DNA of 64,000 nucleotides from CBDFHV01 sp965247705 (GCA_965247705.1 CBDFHV010000015.1:1-64000); one strand, 5' to 3'; numbered from the stretch's first letter, positions 35,970-44,246 are shown. Notes: generated from the sequence alone by a model not told the origin. Numbers and translations: made by a program.

Positions 35970-38375
35970 TTATTGCCGCAGTTCGCCGCCCGTCGCCTTG
36001 GTAACCCGTTCGACGACGCGGGCGGACACGGCGTCGATTTCCTGATCGGTAAGGGTCCTGTCCTTGGGCTGCAGCACGACGCCGATGGCCAGGGACTTGC
36101 GGTTGACGCCCAGCGCCTCGCACGTAAAGACGTCGAACACCCGTACCTCGATGATCAGGTCCTTGTCGGCCCCCCGCGCCGCCCGCACCACGGCCTCGGC
36201 GGCGACTTCCGCGCCGACGACGAAGGCGAAGTCCCGCTCCACCGGTTGGAAGGCCGACAGGGTCAGGGCCGGCCGCGCCGTGCCCTTGCCGTCGCGGGGC
36301 TCGGGCAGGTTGTCGAGCAGGATCTCGACCGCGGACATCGGTCCGCGCACGCCCAGGCGCCGCAGGACTCGCGGATGAATTTCGCCGAACCAGGCCAGGA
36401 CGCGACGGGGATCCAGCCGCAGTCCGGCGGATCGGCCGGGGTGGTACCACGGGGGCGCGTCGGTGCTTGTCTGCAGGGCGCCCACCGGCAATCCCAGACG
36501 CCCCAGGACGGCCAGGGCGTCGGCCTTCGCGTCGAAGGCATCCACCGGCCGGGACGCCGCCGCCCAGTGTCGGGGCGCGGCCTGCCCGCCGCGCACGGCG
36601 GCCGCCACCATGGCCTGGTCCTGGGGCCGGTCGCCGGCGTATTGAGGGCCGATCTCGAACAGGGCCGCATCGGCGAACCCCCGGTCGGCGTTGCGGCCGA
36701 GGGCGATGATCAGGCCCGGCAGGATGCTGGGCCGCATGACGTTCAGTTCGCTACTGATCGGATTGACCAGCCGCAGGGAGTCGGGAACGCCGCCGAAAAG
36801 GTCGGCCTCGGCTTCGCCAACGAAGGAATACGTCACCGCCTCGACCAGGCCGCGGCCGGCCAGGGTGCGGCGTGCATCGGCCCGGCGCCGCTGGCCGGGG
36901 CTGATGGCCGCCGTCGGCAGGGTCGAGGAACGTTCCAGGGGCACGGCCGGCACCTGGTCGTAGCCATGAATGCGCACCACTTCCTCGACCAGGCAGGCCT
37001 CGCCCACGATGTCGTTGCGCCAGGGTGGCGTGGTTACCCGATTGGCATCCCCGTCGGCCGCCACCCCGAAACCCAGATCGCCGAGGATGCGCCGGATGTC
37101 GGCGTCCGCGACCTCGACGCCGCCCAGTTCCCGCACCCGGGCCGGTCGCAGGGTCAGGGTCGCCGCGGCCGGCGGCGGAGCGCCGGCGACGACCAAGTGC
37201 GAGGCCTTGCCGCCGCAGAGCTCGATGATCAACCGGGTGGCGATCTCCATGCCGTCGGTCAGGAAGCTGGGGTCGACGCCACGCTCGAACCGATAGCGGG
37301 CATCGGACGTGAGGTTGAGCTTGCGGCCGGTGGCGGCCGTGCGCAGGGGATCGAACAGCGCCGCCTCCACCATCACGTTGACGGTGGTTTCCGTGCAGCC
37401 GGTGCGCTGGCCACCCATGACGCCGCCCAGGGCCTCCGCCCCATGGTCGTCGGCGATCACGGTCATCTCGCCGTCGATTTCGTAGGTGCGCCCGTTGAGG
37501 GCCTCGATGGTTTCGCCGGGTCGGCCCATGCGCACGTGCAAGTCGCCCCCCACATGGTCGGCGTCGAACACGTGCAACGGCCGGCATAGGCCGATGGTCA
37601 CATAATTGGTGATATCGACCAGGGCCGAGATGGGCCGCAAGCCGACCGACAGCAGCCGGTCCTTGAGCCAGCGGGGGCTTTCGCCGTTGTTCAGGCCGCG
37701 CACGAACCGACCGACGAAGTAGGGACAGGCGTCGGCCCGTTCCGAATCCAAATCCAGGGTGACGCTGATGGGGCTGTCGAAGCCGCCCGACACCGGCGCG
37801 CCATCCAGGGGCTTCAGGGTCCCCAGGCCGGCGGCGGCGAGATCGCGGGCGACGCCCCGGACCCCCAGGCAATCGCCCCGATTGGGGGTCACGGCGATGT
37901 CGAAGAGGGTGTCGTCGAGCCCCATGACTCGCGCCGCCGGCGCGCCCACCGGCGAATCGGCCGGCAGTTCGATAATGCCCTCATGGTCGTCGCTGAGGCT
38001 CAATTCCCGCTCCGACAGCAGCATGCCGTTGCTTTCGACGCCCCGGATCTTGCTTTTCTTGAGGCTGATGCCGGTACCCGGGATGTAGCTGCCGGTGGGC
38101 GCGAAGACACCGATCATGCCGGTGCGGGCATTGGGCGCGCCGCAGACGACGTCTACTGTATGAGCGCCAGAATCTACTGTGCAAACGCTAAGGCGGTCCG
38201 CATTGGGATGTTGCCGCGCCTCCACCACCCGGGCCGCCACGAAGTCGGCCAGGTCCTTGCCCCGGTCCTCCACGCTTTCGATTTCGAGGCCGACCATGGT
38301 CAGGGTATGGGCGATCTCGTCGACGGAAGCCTCGGTCTGCAGGTGCTCCTTCAACCAGCTCAGGGTGAACTTCAC
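35970..38375 (-). CDS. pheT: Phenylalanyl-tRNA synthetase beta subunit
   Basis: The 801-residue beta subunit of the alpha2-beta2 enzyme. The N-terminal EMAP-like tRNA-binding domain includes VVEARQHPNADRLSVCTVD. B3/B4 editing domain, B5 domain (GLEIESVEDRG is N-terminal; HVGG, RVSP-like regions) and C-terminal anticodon-binding fold (FQPVERDFAFVVGAEVAAEAVV) are present, and the length is normal. The GTG start at 38375 overlaps the pheS stop (GTGA). Longer in-frame extensions lie inside pheS and are rejected. Confidence 0.95.
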   Translation of the reverse strand: MKFTLSWLKEHLQTEASVDEIAHTLTMVGLEIESVEDRGKDLADFVAARVVEARQHPNADRLSVCTVDSGAHTVDVVCGAPNARTGMIGVFAPTGSYIPGTGISLKKSKIRGVESNGMLLSERELSLSDDHEGIIELPADSPVGAPAARVMGLDDTLFDIAVTPNRGDCLGVRGVARDLAAAGLGTLKPLDGAPVSGGFDSPISVTLDLDSERADACPYFVGRFVRGLNNGESPRWLKDRLLSVGLRPISALVDITNYVTIGLCRPLHVFDADHVGGDLHVRMGRPGETIEALNGRTYEIDGEMTVIADDHGAEALGGVMGGQRTGCTETTVNVMVEAALFDPLRTAATGRKLNLTSDARYRFERGVDPSFLTDGMEIATRLIIELCGGKASHLVVAGAPPPAAATLTLRPARVRELGGVEVADADIRRILGDLGFGVAADGDANRVTTPPWRNDIVGEACLVEEVVRIHGYDQVPAVPLERSSTLPTAAISPGQRRRADARRTLAGRGLVEAVTYSFVGEAEADLFGGVPDSLRLVNPISSELNVMRPSILPGLIIALGRNADRGFADAALFEIGPQYAGDRPQDQAMVAAAVRGGQAAPRHWAAASRPVDAFDAKADALAVLGRLGLPVGALQTSTDAPPWYHPGRSAGLRLDPRRVLAWFGEIHPRVLRRLGVRGPMSAVEILLDNLPEPRDGKGTARPALTLSAFQPVERDFAFVVGAEVAAEAVVRAARGADKDLIIEVRVFDVFTCEALGVNRKSLAIGVVLQPKDRTLTDQEIDAVSARVVERVTKATGGELRQ

Positions 38376-39454
38376 GAGTTGAGCCCTCCCACCAGGCTGG
38401 GGACGTCGAGGGCGGCGAAACCATAGTGTCTGAGCCACCGGATATCGGATTCGAAGAACGTCCGGAGGTCGGGGATACCGTACTTGAGCATGGCGATCCG
38501 CTCCAACCCCATGCCGAAGGCGAAGCCCTGGTAGCGGGCCGGGTCGAGGCCGCAGTTCTCGATCACCTTGGGGTTGACCATGCCGGAGCCCAGGATCTCC
38601 AGCCAGTCGCCGCCGTGCCCGATGCGCAAGCTGCCACCCGCCCGGGTGCAACCGATGTCCACTTCCGCCGACGGCTCGGTGAAGGGGAAATAGCTGGGCC
38701 GGAACCGTACCGGCAGGTCGTCCATGTGGAAATAGGCCCGGCAGAACTCGATCAGGCACCCCTTGAGGTGCCCGAAGTGGGTGGACTCGTCGATCACTAG
38801 CCCTTCCACCTGGTGGAACATGGGTGAATGGGTGGCGTCGTAGTCGCAACGGTAGGTGCGTCCCGGCACGATGATGCGCAGCGGCGGCTTCTCGGTCAGC
38901 ATGGTACGGATCTGCACCGGCGAGGTATGGGTCCTGAGCACCATGCGGTGCCCGTCCTTCTCGTTGGGCAGGTAGAACGTGTCCATCTCCTGGCGGGCGG
39001 GATGCTCCGGCGGGATGTTCAGGGCGGTAAAGTTGTGCCAGTCGTCCTCGATGTCCGGCCCCTCGGCGACGGAAAAGCCCATCTCGCCGAAGATGGCGAT
39101 CACCTCGTCGGTGGTCTGGCTGATGGGGTGGATGCATCCCTCGGGCGCCGGGCGCGGCGCCAGGGTCACATCGATGGTCTCGCCGCCGACCCGCTGGTCC
39201 AGGTCCGCCTCGGAAAGGTCCGCCTTGCGGGCGTCGATGACGGCCGCGACCTCGTCCTTGAGGCGGTTGAACGCCATGCCGGCGGCCTTGCGGTCGTCCG
39301 GCGCCATCTGGCCGAGGCCCTTCATCATGGCGGTGATGCGCCCCTTGCGGCCGAGGGCGTCGACCCGCAGGGCTTCCAGCGCCTCCAGGTCGGCCGCCCC
39401 GGCCACGGAGTCGAGCAACCGGTCGCGGAGTGTATCCAGGTCTTCCATGGTCAT
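38372..39454 (-). CDS. pheS: Phenylalanyl-tRNA synthetase alpha subunit
   Basis: The 360-residue catalytic alpha subunit. N-terminal coiled coil (about residues 1-90) followed by class II motifs: motif 1 around HPARQEMDTFYL, motif 2 FHQVEGLVIDESTHFGHLKG (about 215-234) and motif 3 GFAFGMGLERIAML (about 312-325). It forms alpha2-beta2 with PheT and attaches Phe to tRNA. A start at ATG 39454 or the ATG two codons later is equally possible. It is preceded by a GC-rich hairpin after rplT. Confidence 0.95.
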   Translation of the reverse strand: MTMEDLDTLRDRLLDSVAGAADLEALEALRVDALGRKGRITAMMKGLGQMAPDDRKAAGMAFNRLKDEVAAVIDARKADLSEADLDQRVGGETIDVTLAPRPAPEGCIHPISQTTDEVIAIFGEMGFSVAEGPDIEDDWHNFTALNIPPEHPARQEMDTFYLPNEKDGHRMVLRTHTSPVQIRTMLTEKPPLRIIVPGRTYRCDYDATHSPMFHQVEGLVIDESTHFGHLKGCLIEFCRAYFHMDDLPVRFRPSYFPFTEPSAEVDIGCTRAGGSLRIGHGGDWLEILGSGMVNPKVIENCGLDPARYQGFAFGMGLERIAMLKYGIPDLRTFFESDIRWLRHYGFAALDVPSLVGGLNS

Positions 39455-39476
39455 GGTTCGAACCTCAAGAACGCCA

Positions 39477-39506
39477 AAGGGAGCCGCCCCCGGGGCCGGC
39501 TCCCTT
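39477..39506 (-). terminator. GC-rich hairpin between rplT and pheS
   Basis: A stem with arms AAGGGAGCCGGCC / GGCGGCTCCCTT, with a short T-run on the minus strand after it. It could be an attenuating or partial terminator, or an RNA processing site in the rplT-pheS spacer. No Phe-rich leader peptide precedes it, so classical pheST attenuation is not supported. Confidence 0.5.
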
Positions 39507-39532
39507 GTCTCATTTTTAGGATGTTGCCTTTC

Positions 39533-39898
39533 TCAGGCGGCGGGGGCGAGGGCGGCCTGGGCCTGTTGGACGAGGCCTTGAAACGATTCCGGTTCGCGCA
39601 CCGCCAGATCCGACAACATCTTTCGGTCGATCTCGATTCCAGCCTTGAAGAGGCCGTTCATGAACTGGGAATAGGTGAGGCCATGTTCCCGGGCGCCGGC
39701 ATTGATGCGCTGAATCCACAGGCGCCGGAAGGTGCGCTTGCGGGCGCGGCGGTCCCGATAGGCGTACTGAAGGCCTTTCTCGACCCGCGGCAGGGCGAGG
39801 CGATAATTGTTCTTCGACCGCCCTCGATAGCCCTTGGCAAGCTTGAGGACTTTCTTGTGGCGGGCGCGACGGGGGGCGCTGCGTGTGACTCGTGCCAT
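39533..39898 (-). CDS. rplT: 50S ribosomal protein L20
   Basis: A 121-residue 23S rRNA-binding assembly protein. ARVTRSAPRRARHKKVLKLAKGYRGRSKNNYRLA at the N-terminus and FRRLWIQRINAGAREHGLTYSQFM in the centre are canonical. Located 13 bp after rpmI, the universal order. Confidence 0.98.
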   Translation of the reverse strand: MARVTRSAPRRARHKKVLKLAKGYRGRSKNNYRLALPRVEKGLQYAYRDRRARKRTFRRLWIQRINAGAREHGLTYSQFMNGLFKAGIEIDRKMLSDLAVREPESFQGLVQQAQAALAPAA

Positions 39899-39911
39899 GG
39901 TCCCGGCTCCC

Positions 39912-40109
39912 CTACAGGTACGGCATGTAGGAGCGGACCATACGCGCGTCGGCCCGCGAAAGAACCTTGGTGCCGCGGGAGTTACGCTTCATCTTCTGGG
40001 AGCGGCGACGCAGCATGTGGTTCTTGCACGAATACTTGACCCGCACCTTGCCCGTGGCGGTGGCGTGGAAGCGCTTCTTGGCGCTGGACTTGGTCTTTAG
40101 CTTGGGCAT
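39912..40109 (-). CDS. rpmI: 50S ribosomal protein L35
   Basis: A 65-residue basic ribosomal protein: MPKLKTKSSAKKRFHATATGK and the C-terminal KMKRNSRGTKVLS...MVRSYMPYL are typical. The start at 40109 fits the family N-terminus. In the usual arrangement infC lies directly upstream; here an IS630 element separates them by about 1.1 kb. Confidence 0.97.
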   Translation of the reverse strand: MPKLKTKSSAKKRFHATATGKVRVKYSCKNHMLRRRSQKMKRNSRGTKVLSRADARMVRSYMPYL

Positions 40110-40136
40110 TTCGATCCTCGTCGATGAGGCCCGGCG

Positions 40137-40171
40137 GGGCCCGGCGAGTCCCGCCATACGGTTGGCCGGGC
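40137..40171 (-). promoter_or_regulatory. GC-rich stem-loop in the rpmI leader
   Basis: Arms GGCCCGGC / GCCGGGCC about 20 bases apart in the 5' UTR of rpmI. The L35-L20 operon is autoregulated by L20 in several bacteria through leader structures; whether this hairpin has that role is inference. Confidence 0.35.
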
Positions 40172-40253
40172 CGCCTGTTTCACGGTTCGTTCACCTGGGT
40201 CGATCCGAACGACTGGGCATGCCCGCGCCGCGCCGTCCGTGACGAAGGCCCGG

Positions 40254-40282
40254 CTTATACGGGGCCAGGCAGGGGAATGCAA
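40254..40282 (-). promoter_or_regulatory. Predicted sigma-70 promoter for rpmI
   Basis: Minus-strand TTGCAT (-35, 40282-40277) and TATAAG (-10, 40259-40254) separated by 17 bp, about 145 bp upstream of rpmI and 18 bp outside the IS630 left end. It would let rpmI-rplT-pheST be transcribed independently of thrS-infC. Confidence 0.6.
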
Positions 40283-40301
40283 GCCAGGGTGCGGCAAACT
40301 A

Positions 40302-41435
40302 GTGTTCCGCTCGAAACAAATGATTCCCATCGGGCAGGTGTGATGCGATTCTGGGTTCATGGGGAAGAAAGTGAGGATCCAGCTGGCGCCTGGGGATCAG
40401 GACAGGCTGGAGGCGTTGATCGCCAATGGCAACACGCCGCAGAAGCATGTCCGACGGGCTCGGATTGTACGGCTGGCCGGCGACGGCGTTGGCACCGATG
40501 AGATCCAGCGCCGCTTGGGCGTGAGCAAACCGACCATCCGACGCTGGCGGACGCGCTATGTGGAGGCCGGCGTGGACGGTTTGTGCCGCGATAAGACGCG
40601 CCCGCCGGGCAAGGCACCGCTTGCGGCGGATGTGGTCATGCGGGTGATCGAGAAGACCAAGACGGAAACGCCGCCGGACGCGACCCACTGGAGCCTGCGA
40701 ACGATGGCCAAGGCGGTGGGCATCGCGCCGTCGAGCGTTCAGGCGATCTGGAAGGCACATGAGCTGAAACCGCATCTGGTGGCGACTTTCAAGCTGTCCA
40801 ATGATCCGCGGTTTGCCGAGAACGTCGAGGACGTGGTCGGGCTGTATGTCAACCCGCCGGAGCACGCCATCGTCCTGTCGGTGGACGAGAAGTCCCAGAT
40901 CCAGGCACTCGACCGCACCCAGCCGGGCCTGCCGATGAAGAAGGGCCGGGCCGGCACCATGACCCACGACTATAAGCGCCACGGCACCACCACCCTGTTC
41001 GCGGCGCTCGACGTGCTCGACGGCACGGTCATCGGCCAATGCATGCAGAAGCATCGCCATCAGGAGTTCATCCGCTTCTTGAACAAGATCAACCGCGCGA
41101 CGTCGAAGCACCTGGCTCTCCACCTGATCGTCGACAACTACGCCGCCCACAAGACGCCGGAGGTCAAGCGCTGGCTGAAACGCCATCCCCGGTTCCACCT
41201 GCATTTCACGCCGACCTCGGCGTCGTGGCTCAACTTGGTCGAACGCTTCTTTGCCGAGATCACCCGAAAGCGCATCCGTCGCGGCGTGTTTCACTCCATC
41301 GTCGAATTGCAAATGGCCATCAACGACTACCTCGACCAGCACAACGCCGACCCCAAGCCTTTCGCCTGGACGGCTTCCGCCAGTTCCATCATCGATAAGG
41401 TCAACCGAGGGAAACAAGCGTTGGAATCGCTACAC
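40302..41435 (+). mobile_element. IS630-family element between infC and rpmI (1134 bp)
   Basis: Ends GTGTTCCGCTCGAAAC (left) and, on the opposite strand, GTGTAGCGATTCCAAC (right), flanked by TA at 40300-40301 and 41436-41437. Transposase in antisense to the ribosomal operon. The left end matches MITE 1 at 19459-19551. It interrupts the conserved infC-rpmI linkage. Confidence 0.93.
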
Positions 41436-41438
41436 TAG
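40359..41438 (+). CDS. IS630-family transposase
   Basis: A 359-residue Tc1/mariner-like DDE transposase. N-terminal helix-turn-helix (RRLGVSKPTIRRWRTRYVEAGVDGL, about residues 45-70), catalytic Asp in VLSVDEKSQIQALDR, second Asp in LHLIVDNYAAHKT, and Glu in WLNLVERFFAEIT. Intact. Its stop codon TAG is completed by the TA target duplication outside the element, so a proper stop depends on the insertion site. Confidence 0.95.
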   Translation: MGKKVRIQLAPGDQDRLEALIANGNTPQKHVRRARIVRLAGDGVGTDEIQRRLGVSKPTIRRWRTRYVEAGVDGLCRDKTRPPGKAPLAADVVMRVIEKTKTETPPDATHWSLRTMAKAVGIAPSSVQAIWKAHELKPHLVATFKLSNDPRFAENVEDVVGLYVNPPEHAIVLSVDEKSQIQALDRTQPGLPMKKGRAGTMTHDYKRHGTTTLFAALDVLDGTVIGQCMQKHRHQEFIRFLNKINRATSKHLALHLIVDNYAAHKTPEVKRWLKRHPRFHLHFTPTSASWLNLVERFFAEITRKRIRRGVFHSIVELQMAINDYLDQHNADPKPFAWTASASSIIDKVNRGKQALESLH

Positions 41439-41464
41439 GCGTCGGCCCGGAACCGGACGGCGCA

Positions 41465-42001
41465 TCAACGCGGCGCGATGACCATCGTCATCATGCGGCC
41501 TTCCAGATGGGGGAACTGCTCCACCTTGGCCCGCTCGTCAAGCTCCACGCGCACCCGATCGAGGACCTTCATGCCCAGCTCCTGGTGGGCCATCTCGCGG
41601 CCCCGGAAGCGGATGGTGATCTTGACCTTGTCGCCCTCGTCCAGAAAGCGGACGGCATTGCGCATTTTGACGTCGTAGTCATGGACGTCGATGCTGGGCC
41701 GCATCTTGATTTCCTTGACCTCGATGGTTTTTTGCTTCTTGCGGGCCTCGTTGGCCTTTTTCTGTTCGACATATTTGAACTTGCCGAAATCGAGGATTTT
41801 GCACACCGGGGGCTCCGCCATGGGAGCGACTTCGACCAGGTCGAGACCGGCGTCCTCGGCCGCTTTCACGCCTTCTTCCCGGGATACGACGCCGACCATT
41901 TCGCCATCCGCGCCGACGAGTCTGATGGTGGGTACGACAATGTCTTCGTTAATTCGAGGGCCCTTCTTGACGGGCGGCTCGATCGTCCGTGGCCTTCTGA
42001 T
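41465..42001 (-). CDS. infC: Translation initiation factor IF-3, ATC start
   Basis: A 178-residue IF-3: N-domain PRINEDIVVPTIRLVGADGE then GLDLVEVAPMAEPPVCKILDFGKFKY, and C-domain EIKMRPSIDVHDYDVKMRNAVRFL and RFRGREMAHQELGMKVLDRV. The first ATG in frame (41899) would delete the conserved N-terminal 34 residues. An AGGAGG site (42014-42009) lies 7 bases before ATC at 42001, and a TGA in frame two codons above blocks any earlier start. ATC (like ATT or ATA) starts are characteristic of infC and underlie autoregulation by IF-3. Same strand as thrS, 122 bp downstream of it. The usual downstream partner rpmI is cut off by IS630. Confidence 0.95.
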   Translation of the reverse strand: MRRPRTIEPPVKKGPRINEDIVVPTIRLVGADGEMVGVVSREEGVKAAEDAGLDLVEVAPMAEPPVCKILDFGKFKYVEQKKANEARKKQKTIEVKEIKMRPSIDVHDYDVKMRNAVRFLDEGDKVKITIRFRGREMAHQELGMKVLDRVRVELDERAKVEQFPHLEGRMMTMVIAPR

Positions 42002-42008
42002 GTATCAA

Positions 42009-42014
42009 CCTCCT
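42009..42014 (-). promoter_or_regulatory. Ribosome binding site deciding the ATC start of infC
   Basis: AGGAGG on the minus strand, 7 bases upstream of the ATC codon at 42001. It fixes the non-standard start of infC. Confidence 0.85.
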
Positions 42015-42026
42015 ATCTTGACCGCA

Positions 42027-42041
42027 CCCCCCCCCCCCCCC
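42027..42041. repeat. 15-bp poly-C/poly-G homopolymer in the infC leader
   Basis: An uninterrupted run of 15 C on the plus strand (G on the infC mRNA) between thrS and the infC ribosome site, about 12 bases above AGGAGG. Such tracts are slippage-prone and could also be mis-called in assembly. Confidence 0.9.
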
Positions 42042-42123
42042 TGGTGCAACGGTGCCCAAACACAATCGCTGCTCAAAAAGCCTTATGCGCGCACTTTTCC
42101 CCTGCGTCCAGCCCGCGACGGAC

Positions 42124-44076
42124 TTACGAGAGCCGTTCGGCCGGGCTGGCCGCCTCACTCCTTAGTCTAGCCACGGCCTCATGGAGCGCAAGAACTTCTT
42201 GGCTCTTGCCGCCGAGGCGCCGCAGCGCCACCTCCTCCGCCTCGGCCTCGCGGCGACCGACCACGATGATCGCCGGGACCTTGGCGAGGCTGTGTTCGCG
42301 CACCTTGTAATTGATCTTCTCGTTGCGCCGGTCGAGCTCGACCCGAAGGCCGGCGGCGGCGCAGTGTTCCGCCACGTTCGCCGCGTAGGCGTCGGAATCG
42401 TTGGTGATGGTGGCCACCACCGCCTGCACCGGCGCCAGCCACAGGGGAAAGCGCCCCGCGTGGTGCTCGATCAGGACCCCGATGAAGCGCTCGAAGGAGC
42501 CCAGAATGGCCCGATGCAGCATCACCGGGCGGTGCTTCTGGCCGTCCTCGCCGACATAGGTGGCGTCCAGCCGTTCCGGCAGGACGAAGTCCACCTGCAG
42601 GGTGCCAAGCTGCCAGTCGCGGCCGATGGCGTCGCGCAGCACGAATTCCAGCTTGGGCCCATAGAAGGCGCCCTCCCCCGGGTTGGCCGACGTTTCGATC
42701 CCGGCGGCCTCCGTGGCGCTGGCCAGGGCTGCCTCGGCCCGGTCCCAGACTTCGTCGGCGCCGGCGCGGACCGGCGGGCGGTCGGCGAACTTCACCACCA
42801 CGTCGTCGAACCCGAAGTCCTTGTAGATACTCAGCAACAGGTCGCAGAAGGTGGCGCTTTCCGCATTGATCTGGTTCTCGGTGCAGAAGATGTGGGCGTC
42901 GTCCTGGGTAAAGGCGCGCACCCGCATCAGGCCATGGAGCGCGCCCGAGGGCTCGTTGCGATGACAGACGCCGAATTCGGCCATGCGGATGGGCAGGTCG
43001 CGGTAGCTTTTCGTGCCCTGCTTGTACACCTGCACGTGGCCGGGGCAGTTCATGGGCTTCAGCGCCAGCAGCCGTTCTTCGGATTCGGCGACGAACATGT
43101 TCTGGCGGAACTTCTCCCAATGGCCCGAGTCCTCCCACAGCACCCGGTCGACCATCTGCGGCGTGTTCACCTCCACATAGCCGGCCCGGTCCAGCCGGCG
43201 GCGCATGTAGTCCTGGATAACCCGATAGAGGGTCCAGCCCTTGGGGTGCCAGAACACCGACCCGGCGGCCACGTCCTGAAGATGAAACAGGTTCATCTCG
43301 CGCCCGAGGCGGCGGTGGTCCCGGCGCTCCGCCTCCTCGCGCATGTGGAGGTAGGCCGCGAGCTGCTTTTCCGTCGGCCATGCGGTGCCGTAGATGCGCT
43401 GCAGCATGGCGTTGCGGTGATCGCCCCGCCAGTAGGCGCCGGCGACGCTCATCAGCTTGAAGGCCGTGCCGAGCCTGCCCGTGGAGGGCAGATGGGGCCC
43501 GCGGCAAAGGTCGACGAATTCCCCCTGGCGGTAGAGGGTGATGACCTCGCCCTCGGGCAGCTCCTCGATGATCTGGGCCTTGTAGTGCTCGCCTTGGGCC
43601 TTGAAGAAGCGGATAGCGTCGTGGCGGTCCCAAACCTCGCGGGTGATCGGCAAGTCGCGGGCGACGATGTCGCGCATGCGCTCCTCGATCCGTTCCAGGT
43701 CGTCGGGCGTGAAGGGCTCGTCGCGGGCGAAGTCGTAATAAAAGCCGTTCTCGATGGCCGGACCGATGGTCACCTGGGTGGCGGGCCACAGCTCCTTCAC
43801 CGCCTGGGCCAGGGCGTGGGCGGCGTCGTGGCGGATCAGCTCGAGGGCGTCGTCGTCACGGGCGGTGACGATGGCCACCGGCGCGTCCGCCTCGATGGGC
43901 CGGGCCAAATCCCGCAGCTCCCCATCCACCCGCACCACCAGCGCCGCCTTGGCCAGCCCCGGCCCGATGTCGGCCGCCAGCTCGGCCCCGGTGACCGCAT
44001 GGTCGTAGCCGCGCACGCTGCCATCGGGGAGGGTGAGGTTCACCGGCCCCCGTACCAGTTGCTCGCCGTCCATCAT
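42124..44076 (-). CDS. thrS: Threonyl-tRNA synthetase
   Basis: A 650-residue class II synthetase. N-terminal TGS domain (VNLTLPDGSVRGYDHAVTGAELA), editing domain with HDAAHALAQAVKELWP (HxxxH zinc or editing motif) and FVDLCRGPH, catalytic core with MNCPGHVQVYK and FGVCHRNEPSGALHGLMRVRAFTQDDAHIFC, then the anticodon-binding C-terminus. Normal length. Transcription is predicted to be attenuated through a threonine leader peptide and terminator lying directly upstream. infC follows. Confidence 0.97.
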   Translation of the reverse strand: MMDGEQLVRGPVNLTLPDGSVRGYDHAVTGAELAADIGPGLAKAALVVRVDGELRDLARPIEADAPVAIVTARDDDALELIRHDAAHALAQAVKELWPATQVTIGPAIENGFYYDFARDEPFTPDDLERIEERMRDIVARDLPITREVWDRHDAIRFFKAQGEHYKAQIIEELPEGEVITLYRQGEFVDLCRGPHLPSTGRLGTAFKLMSVAGAYWRGDHRNAMLQRIYGTAWPTEKQLAAYLHMREEAERRDHRRLGREMNLFHLQDVAAGSVFWHPKGWTLYRVIQDYMRRRLDRAGYVEVNTPQMVDRVLWEDSGHWEKFRQNMFVAESEERLLALKPMNCPGHVQVYKQGTKSYRDLPIRMAEFGVCHRNEPSGALHGLMRVRAFTQDDAHIFCTENQINAESATFCDLLLSIYKDFGFDDVVVKFADRPPVRAGADEVWDRAEAALASATEAAGIETSANPGEGAFYGPKLEFVLRDAIGRDWQLGTLQVDFVLPERLDATYVGEDGQKHRPVMLHRAILGSFERFIGVLIEHHAGRFPLWLAPVQAVVATITNDSDAYAANVAEHCAAAGLRVELDRRNEKINYKVREHSLAKVPAIIVVGRREAEAEEVALRRLGGKSQEVLALHEAVARLRSEAASPAERLS

Positions 44077-44120
44077 CGGCCCGTCTTCAATCGAAGTGTC
44101 CTCAATCTTCTCTCGCCATC

Positions 44121-44152
44121 AAAAAACCCCCCCGCGATCCGTGGGAGGGTTC
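44121..44152 (-). terminator. thrS attenuator terminator hairpin
   Basis: Minus-strand arms AACCCTCCC and GGGGGGGTT form a 9-bp stem (one G-T pair) with a 9-base loop region, ending in a run of six T, 45 bases before the thrS start. Its left arm can alternatively pair with TGGGAGGG in the leader peptide gene, giving an antiterminator. Confidence 0.85.
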
Positions 44153-44181
44153 GTGCATCCAGTGTCAAAGCGCGCCAGACG

Positions 44182-44241
44182 TCACGGCCCCTCCCAGGGG
44201 GTCGCGGTGGTAGTGGTCAGGCTCGCGCAACCGGCTTTCAT
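44182..44241 (-). CDS. Threonine leader peptide of the thrS attenuator
   Basis: A 19-residue reading frame, MKAGCASLTTTTATPWEGP, with five threonine codons in a six-codon window (residues 9-14). The antiterminator arm TGGGAGGG lies in its last codons (Trp-Glu-Gly), so ribosome stalling at Thr codons would expose it, whereas normal reading to the stop would mask it. There is no upstream ribosome site: the predicted -10 box ends only 5 bases before ATG, so the mRNA is probably leaderless, as reported for trpL in Sinorhizobium. Confidence 0.85.
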   Translation of the reverse strand: MKAGCASLTTTTATPWEGP

Positions 44242-44246
44242 GGCGG

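Noticed and set aside
39450..39475. GGTTCGAACC resembling a tRNA T-loop
   Set aside because: No acceptor, D or anticodon stems can be formed around it; it lies in the short rplT-pheS spacer.
39477..39506. Phenylalanine attenuator for pheST
   Set aside because: A hairpin exists, but no Phe-rich leader peptide or competing antiterminator stem was found.
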